Assembly: GCA_010093605.1 (NCBI GenBank)
Contig: MU004189.1
Span: 999,834-1,063,833, forward strand
Direction of reading: 5' to 3'
Length of the DNA: 64,000 bases
Origin: Lophium mytilinum
Taxonomy: Eukaryota; Ascomycota; Dothideomycetes; Mytilinidiales; Mytilinidiaceae
Part shown: one piece after another, positions 56,919 through 64,000 of the stretch
Layout of the letters: each line of letters opens with the position of its first letter
How positions within the stretch are numbered: position 1 is the first letter of the stretch
Program-made: the position numbers and the translations under genes
The notes under the pieces: generated by a model
Database searches by the model: none
The model's input: the letters and a program-made list of their open reading frames with translations, nothing else
What the model was told of the DNA's origin: nothing

Positions 56919-57888
56919 TTTGGTGGGTATATGGACTGGGGCTGTGGGATATGCTGTGCTATGTGAGTAGGGGTACGGAATGTGTGGCCATGTGGCAAGA
57001 GTGATACTAACCGGAGTCGCGTACGACCATGGGGAACCCGGGATATGTTACACTCGAAGCTGTTGGGTTCGGAATGCTTAGCGGAGGATGTCTTGAGTTC
57101 TCTATGCCGCCAAACTCGAGCGCTACCAGCGAGCGCTCTTTCTGACTTTATAGTTCGTCAAAGTTTTTTACCGTCGACTCTAAGGTTTCAAAATCTCTTT
57201 CATCTAGACTTCGGTCACCATTGTCGAGACTCGGTAAGCATCTTCCAGCTGTGACATGAAATCTGTGTCTTGCTGCAGGCTTCCAGTCCAGGCGGCTGCA
57301 AAAGATGAAATCGGAGTATGACCTACAGTGTTGACTTTGTCGTCGCTGAGAGCAGCCTCGTAGGGTTCCGATAACAGAAAAAGGTGTTCCCTCAAGGATC
57401 ATCTCCAGCCTAGAATCGAAGGCGGGGCAGTCGAATGGGAGTCTGGAGGCTGCTGTCTCACATAGTTCAAAGATGGCCTTTGTTGCACGGTGGCGATGTA
57501 AAGGTTGTGAGACATGGGGTTCGTCATGCCGTGAAACGCTTCCATCGCTTCTCTCACGTTTTCCTAGTCAGTATGTCTCACATGGCCATCATCAAAGCTT
57601 ATGAGACCAAGGAGTCGAGAGTGTGACCTAAGGGCTAAGACCTGATCAGCGCTTGAACTTATGGAACACATTTCTTATACCAGGGTCGTCCGGTCTCGGT
57701 GGGATTGCAAGCAAGGTACTGCGACGGTGGGTAGCTCTGAGAACGGAATAAGACGCTTCGGCTATAGAAGAGACAAATGACGAACGAAAGGAAGTAAATC
57801 TGCACTTTATTTACCTTGGCCGTTGCAATTATTAGGAAAGGTGATGAAAAGCCGTGCGCAGCCCACCAAAGCTCCCTAGAGCCTGTTC
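56919..57888. other. Intergenic region
   Basis: Upstream of the 428-residue gene; 3' side of the FAD oxidase. Nothing recognisable. Confidence 0.5.
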
Positions 57889-60353
57889 TCAGCCATCAAA
57901 GATGACCTCATCCCAAAGAGCATTCGAGAACCTCTCCTTCAGCTCTCCCAATTCCCACTCTTGCCCTTTCCCAATCTGCGTCAACGCGTCCTTGAACTCT
58001 GCAATCTGACTCTTGTACGCAACCTCCCTCATGTACTGCCTCGCCTCAACCCCCTTGAACCTCACCCCCTCCCACTCTTTCGCCCAGTGCGGCCGCACAT
58101 TCAGCTCATCCCCATAGCTCATCCACAAATCGCAGACCTTTTGAGAGAAACCCATCCACTCATCATCCGTCACCGCATCCGGAAGCGTCAAGATCTCAAT
58201 ACTAGCAGTGCCGAGATCATTCCCGCGCTGTGGCGCCATCAGCACATCACTACCGCCCATGATGCGGAGCTCAAGAGTCAGCCGCATCGGGCTAGAAGGA
58301 TCGTCTTTATTATCCGCCGCTGCGTAGACCAAGTTGATGACATCCCACCAAGCCTTCTGCACGACGCTAAAATCGGGCTTCGAGGCATCGTCCGCACGCG
58401 GTGGGAGTGGGATTTGGAATTCCATGTCGCGCACCCGCATGTTCTGAACTCCTCGGCGGAAGTGCAGCGCGTTGGGTAGTAAGGTCTTGAACGTGGGGGT
58501 TTTGCTTTCACCAAGCGTGGGCGGTAGAGCCGCCATGCCGAGCGAAGCTATGAGCTGGGCCTGCCAGTAGCCCGGGATGGCGTTGAAGAAGGGGACGCCG
58601 GTGATGACGCCGCCTAGCCAGCCTTGGATCCATTGCAGGAAGGTGTTGGCCTCGGAGGGATAGTCGATGGCGCCGGTGGGGTCGGAGGTGGTGTTGAAGG
58701 TGTTTACCCAGGTTTTCTTCTGGTAGCTGAACCAGAACCATCTGAAGAACATTAGCGCTATTGGAGACTTCGAGGAATATTGAGGGAAGGTTCGTGGAAA
58801 TCTAAACATACTCGCTATAGTAGTCTTCAGCGGCGCGCTTTTCAAAGTCTTTCTTGGCAGAGACAATCTTCTCTTGAGCATTGGATTCATTGAACCAGCT
58901 CTCTCGAAGAGCCTTGGGGATTTGGTCGAGACTTGTCGGAGGTATAGCAAGGCCGACGTCCACTTTGACAGGTTGCTAGAAGTTATCAGCATCACCAACT
59001 CAATGAAACGATTGAGCAAATCACCATGATGGCGTAGGTCATCGCATCAAGCTCTATCGTAATATGCGTGACGACGCCAAGGAGACCAAACGCTCCAGCA
59101 GCGGCTTTGATCAAGTATGGATCATCAACCACACGGAGCTCCCCGTTGCAGTCAACGTATTCGATGCGACGGACATGGTCAGAGATAGTCTTGTGAGAGA
59201 TTCCTGCACCGTGGCAGATAGGGGCGTTTACGCCTCCAATGGTGACCTCGACGAGGATGACGTCGACGGGAATCGCCCAAGCTTTGTTCGCGACGGACCA
59301 GCGGCGGAACTCTTCATTAGTTACGGAGACACCGATGCGGCAAAGCCTCTTCCCAGGACTGGTTTCCCCCTTGAGCTCAATCGTCTTCAATTCCGGCGCC
59401 GTGGCTGCGTTATACTCGCCTCCGATGATAGACATGGGGTCCGGAAGCGTGGTCACAGTCTCCAAATTGACGAGCGAGACGAGCACTTGGTGGTCTTCGG
59501 AAAAGGAGTCGGACCAACTATGCCGATATCCTGCGCATCTCACCCTGAAATTCTTGGACTTGGCAAAGCGAACAACATTCTGAACTCCGAGGACCGTCTG
59601 GGGCAGGAATGTATACCGAGGAGTATTATTGACGGATGAACCCCAATTCTCGAAGGGGACGTTGGAGAAGCACTGATTAAATGTAAGAAACATGTGCAGA
59701 AACGCGTGCCACAGTGGCTCAGCATTTCGGATTGTCTGGAAATGCATTGAGGAACTTCAAGCAGCGGCAGACAAGTACACAGATCGGTCACGACATGTTG
59801 TACTAATTGTTCGCTGCGGTCTTATAGGGCAATTGTTCAAGCTCACCTCGACAGCTTTCTTCTCAGCAGTTTCGAAAACCACGGGAAGATCTTTGACATG
59901 AGCATGTTGTGGATGTAAAACATCATCAACAGCAGCTTTCAATTCAAGCGGACCGAGGAAAAGTTCCTTAAGAGCGTTCAAAAGGGAGAAATGATGAACG
60001 ACCGGCGGACTTTTGTGCGACACGAGAGGGAATTCTTTACCGGCGAGCACATCTTTGGCATTTTCGCCGTTAACAAACGCGTTTATCTGGCTCTTCAGGT
60101 CAGCACTTGGGATCTGCTCAAAAGAAGCCTTGTAGGCATCGGTGTGTTGAAAGGCTCGGACGAAACCACGAATCTGTATCTCTGGATCAAAGGCCTCTCC
60201 GAGGACTGGCTTGAGCACGTCATTTTTGAGTGCCGAAAAGTCGATTAAGTCGAAATCTTCGCGATAGTCATCGACGTGATCCAGGATCTGCTGCAGGATA
60301 TGGGTACGTTCCAAGTTCGAGGCCTTCGGGGCCGGTACGCGTTGTGGTGGCAT
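57889..60353 (-). CDS. FAD-linked oxidase (VAO/PCMH type) with N-terminal extension
   Basis: Four exons (60353-59847, 59672-59025, 58975-58812, 58741-57889; introns 174, 49 and 70 bp) give 723 residues. The PCMH FAD-binding domain starts near residue 175: TPRYTFLPQTVLGVQNVVRF, VRCAGYRHSWSDSF (the FAD-loop His region), VILVEVTIGGVNAPICHGAG and GAFGLLGVVTHITIELDAM. The C-terminal part resembles sugar-lactone oxidases (WFWFSYQKKTWVNTF, MEFQIPLPPRADDA, LTLELRIMGGSDVLMAPQRG, WAKEWEGVRFKG). The first 170 residues (MPPQRVPAPKASNLERTHIL..) are an extra helical, His-containing domain not usual for the family. It probably oxidises a sugar acid, lactone or polyol with O2; the substrate is unknown. No signal peptide. 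Confidence 0.88.
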
Positions 60354-62108
60354 GATTCGAGAGGGCGTAGTATCTAGCTAATCAGCGCGAAGGTAGAAAT
60401 GGAGTAATTTCCAAAAGACTGGAGAGCAGCGAAGGTTTATGTACGCGTTCTCTATTCTGTGCTGGGTCTTTTTCCATTTGCTTGGTGGTGTGGAGGCAAG
60501 CCAGAGCTGAAGACCAAGGTTGGGGAACGGTGAGGAGCTTGCATGGACCAGTGCAATCAGACATTCGAGACCGACGGGAGGCCGCACGCTAGTGGTTAAC
60601 CTCTCTTGGGAAGCATGGGGATGCTGACCTCCCATCTCACCTGCTTAAAGCCAGGCCCAGCCTCTCAAATGCCGTGTAACATAGGGCTGCTCATTTCAGC
60701 CAGCCAACCCATCAAAGTCCAAAGGTCCGGTCTCTTCTAACAGCGTGTTTGAACGAAGTTGACATCCCGCTAATTGTCGAGGTCTTCGATGCAGATCGCA
60801 TGACGAGAATATTGTTATAGGAGATATAATTTCGGGCGCAACTCGCCTTCATTCGCGAAATACCACATATATAGCTGTTTGTAGAATGTGCAAAATGATG
60901 GTTCGATTGAGCTGACTACCTAGGAAATGGCTTGGCTGAATCCCAGATCGACCGCGTTCAGCTGACAGAGCAGAGGGTAAGCCCAGCTGACAGCGGACCG
61001 AAAGTCGCATATTGAAAAGGCGAGAAGCCATTCTATATGCTCTTGGCTGCATCCTACATTGAGACTTCTCGAGGGTTCGTGAAGACAGTGGCGCCGCCAT
61101 CGCTTGGACAATCCGTGAAGGGCTTGGTAAGGGCTCATTGATTGCTGTCAGCCAGTGATGGCTGAAGCTGAAGACAGGGAGGCATCGAACGAAGCGGAGT
61201 TCGTAAGTGGTATCATACAACGAAACGTGCAGATTGAGGCGTCGGTGTAATGATGTCATGAAGATGGCCAGAAGAGACGACGCGACGTCGAATGAGGTTG
61301 TTGGCGCTCTAGTCTAGATGGGGCTACACTGTCGACGAAGTAATCAGGGAGTTGTGCTTCGTTAGAATGTCCGTGCGCCAAAGACCTCGAGCTTCGTTGG
61401 AGTTCCGTCTCTTCCATCTTCAGCACCAACATCGCCTCCTCAGCCACCCCGAAGCATCGCGTCTCATGCGTCTCCATCATGCGACGCACCCGTGGCTTCA
61501 TTCAACAACGATATGGTCGACGGGGAACCCACGCGGCGCGCTCCACTTATCTGAGGATCCTGATTGAACCATCGCTTTCACACGGGCCGCATCAGGGGCC
61601 AAGACGCGTACACCTTGGCCACCAGCCTTACTATGTCCATACATGCAACCGCATGCGTTCTTCTGCTCTCGGGAACGAAGCCGTTACTTTTTGTCCTTCG
61701 CGAGGCGTAAGCGCAGGGAGGGTAAGCGTCGGGAAAGATCCTTTCTAGCGGCATCTATGCTTGTAGTCGCTATCACTAAGAACGAGCATCTCTATGCAAT
61801 CGGAATACTTTGAGAGTCTTCCAAGTTACCGTTTCGCTCATGTCGATCCCGCGTTCACCCATGACACGACTGCGACAAGCTTTTGCCAAGCCGAAACCCT
61901 CAGAGCCCTGGCAATACAGCTGACGACGCCAGTAATGTGTCGCCAAGACCTTCCGTGACGCGGCATATCCTGCTCTTCTATCCATACCGCTTCTTAATGC
62001 CTCTGCTGTCAAGCCTCACCTCGTAGCATTTCTGAAATAGTCCTCTGTTAACACCTTCCTCCAACCTAGTCAATCGTTGTTCATGCCATATCCCACATTA
62101 TTAATCCC
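60354..62108. other. Divergent promoter region, gene-poor
   Basis: About 1.75 kb between the FAD oxidase (minus) and the arylsulfotransferase-family gene (plus). Frames of up to 136 codons have no recognisable features. Confidence 0.5.
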
Positions 62109-63980
62109 ATGTTTTCCCGACTACATCTTCTTCCAAACTCAATCCTTCTCTCTTTCCTTCTCCAGAACATCGCCCATGTCTTGGCTGATCTATCTCCATA
62201 TTTCAGTGACAAGAAATTCGACAATGGCGAATACGGCTCTTACCCTATGCAGACTTTTCACTCCTCTGATATCGTAGCGCCGCGAATCAACATTCTTAGC
62301 TCGAGTTCACGATGTGACGACGGATCGTACATTCTAATAACTCCACGAGGTCATAGAGTTCCAGATGAAGCTCGGGGCCCAATGATCCTCGACCACCGAG
62401 GTGATCTAGTCTGGGCTGTGACTGGGTACGAGCAAACTTACGACTTGATGGTTCAGGAATACGCTGGCCAACAGTATTTAACATTCTGGGGCGGGAACGA
62501 TGCCATAGGTGGCCACGGTGCTGGTCATTACTATATGGTATGAAGACTTTCAAGCCTTCCCTTTCTTCGCTTCACTGGTCCATCATTACCTCCAGGTCAT
62601 TACAAGCCGTTATCGAACGATACAGCTAATACCAAGCAGATTGATTCAACTTACAAACAGACCAGCAAAGTTGGTGCCGCCTCCGGGATGGCTGCCGATC
62701 TCCACGAATTTCGCTTTACAGATGAAGGCACCGCTCTGATTACCGTGTACGATGTCCATCAAGTTGATCTCACATCGGTCGGAAAGTCAAAGGACGGATA
62801 TGTATGGGATAGTGTTGTGCAAGAGATCAACATTTACAACGGAGAACTACTCTTCCAATGGCGTGCGTCTGACCACTACAACGTCGTTGATTCCTTTCAT
62901 GACGTCGGAGACGAAGGAGCACAAGACACACCTTGGGACTTCTTCCACATTAACAGTATTGAGAAGGATCCCTGGGGCAACTATTTGGTATCATCGCGCT
63001 ACATGCACACCATCACATACATCAACGGTACCTCCGGATCCATCATCTGGAGACTCGGTGGCAAGCGCAACGATTTCAAAGACCTATCCAACGGTCGAGC
63101 AACAGACTTCACTTTCCAGCACGATGCACGATGGCACCATAACTACACCGTCATCAGTCTCTTTGATAACGGTGCTCAGTACCCAAGCCACGATGAGAAC
63201 GCACCATACAGTCGTGGAATGAAGATCGCTATTGACGACGAGAAGATGACTGCGCGACTAGTAACCGAATACATCAACCCAGAAAAGCTCCTCAGCTCGT
63301 CGCAAGGCAGTACTCAAGTCCTCCCAAACGGCAACGTGTTGGTTGGATATGGATACAACGGGGCCTTCACCGAATATGCTGCCAACGGCGATACATTATG
63401 CGATGCGCACTTCGGCTCCGCAAAGAGTTTCCACACTGGCGAAGTTCAAAGTTACCGCGCGATGAAATTCAACTGGACTGGCCGACCGAATACAAGACCT
63501 AGCATGGCGATCTTAGACGGGTCTGCGTATGTGAGCTGGAATGGAGCGACCGAAGTGCACCAGTGGGTGGTTGACAACTGCGATTATGAGGACGGAGAAG
63601 AAGAGTCATGGCGGCCTGTCATTAACGCCAAGAAGAACGGGTTTGAGACCATGATTCCTCTCAGCAAAGCTCTGGGGCCCTACATCAGAATTGCCGCCCT
63701 CGACAAAGCGGGCCGTACCATCAGCACCACTGAAACAGTTCCCTTCGACGGCGTGCGTATTTTCCAATCAGACGTGGCACCACTACTCTGCTAACTGCTT
63801 TTTTAGGAGACTGTGATACAGGAACTTCAGCTTACCAGCTCGAGTAGCAGGCCGATTGTACTTTTCATCGGGGTTCTCACCTGTGCTACCACTGCGATAG
63901 TCATCGGATGGGTGTTGAAGCGATTGCGCCGGCGGACGCATGTTCAGTATTCGAAGCTTGCGACGGCCACGATGATGTAG
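62109..63980 (+). CDS. Arylsulfotransferase (ASST)-family secreted protein with C-terminal membrane anchor
   Basis: Three exons (62109-62537, 62640-63752, 63807-63980; introns 102 and 54 bp) give 571 residues. There is an N-terminal signal peptide (MFSRLHLLPNSILLSFLLQN). The repeated beta-propeller features of fungal Arylsulfotran_2 proteins follow: GPMILDHRGDLVWAVTGYEQ, QQYLTFWGGNDAIGGHGAGH, DLHEFRFTDEGTALITVYDV, DFFHINSIEKDPWGNYLVSS, RHMHTITYINGTSGSIIWRL-type run, FTFQHDARWHHNY and GSTQVLPNGNVLVGYGYNG. The last exon supplies one membrane helix (PIVLFIGVLTCATTATIVIG) followed by basic residues, so it is a type I surface protein. The final donor is set at GTGCGT, giving TVPFDG|ETVIQE. Bacterial relatives move sulfate between phenols; the fungal reaction is unproven. 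Confidence 0.88.
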
Positions 63981-64000
63981 CGGTGACATCCAAAAGCTTT

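Noticed and set aside
56466-56966. 166-codon Val/Gly-rich frame opposite the 428-residue protein
   Set aside because: The composition is that of an antisense shadow of an Ala/Asp-rich coding strand.
60849-61259. 136-codon minus-strand frame in the 60-62 kb gap
   Set aside because: No splice structure, motif or signal; the length is possible by chance in this GC range.

Overview
The window reads as nuclear DNA of a filamentous ascomycete, most likely a Dothideomycete (inferred from protein style, not proven). Genes are monocistronic and lie on both strands. Most introns are 46-90 bp with GT..AG ends and CTAAC/CTGAC-like branch points. Several families are typical of mould genomes: DUF4246, Zn2Cys6 regulators, cytochrome P450, GMC alcohol oxidase, GA4-desaturase/AsaB-like and Cys-rich CYYPDG proteins. 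No rRNA, convincing tRNA or CRISPR array was seen. Exons were placed by eye from splice signals and protein continuity, so boundaries are models.

Layout. 0-3.4 kb: the 3'-truncated ribosome-quality-control factor Rqc2/NEMF. 4-17.2 kb: a HExxH protein, a large modular secreted protein, an F-box protein, a Cys-rich membrane protein with an apparent frame break, a feruloyl-esterase-like secreted hydrolase and a DUF4246 protein. 17.9-20.3 kb: a seven-exon peroxisomal alcohol (methanol) oxidase. 20.3-26 kb: gene-poor, with a 12-bp tandem repeat, a possible small inverted-repeat element, a pogo/Fot1-type transposase remnant and a divergent frataxin gene. 26-34.3 kb: mitochondrial alternative oxidase, GNAT acetyltransferase, methionine-permease-like APC transporter, AsaB-like oxygenase and an unknown protein.

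34.8-39.2 kb holds three adjacent broken genes that look like a dying metabolic cluster: an enoyl-CoA hydratase fused to an acyl-CoA/AMP ligase, a hotdog thioesterase, and a Zn2Cys6 regulator that has lost its middle. 39.7-44.3 kb: HAD-type dehalogenase, P450 and flavin-reductase-like protein. A clear 433-bp Tc1/mariner-type MITE follows at 44.4-44.8 kb.

45-57 kb: long unknown proteins, a 57-residue secreted miniprotein, and an eight-unit 60-64 bp minisatellite beside a 494-residue membrane-anchored unknown protein. 57.9-64 kb: a VAO/PCMH-type FAD oxidase with an unusual N-terminal extension, and a secreted membrane-tethered arylsulfotransferase-family protein.

Functional themes are C1/alcohol and acyl-CoA metabolism, mitochondrial redox and iron (alternative oxidase, frataxin) and secreted or surface proteins. 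Apart from the broken three-gene block, I see no convincing co-regulated pathway. The strongest leads are the hydratase-ligase fusion with its decayed neighbours, the divergent frataxin with a GC-AG intron, the MITE, and the minisatellite next to a possible minus-strand intron.
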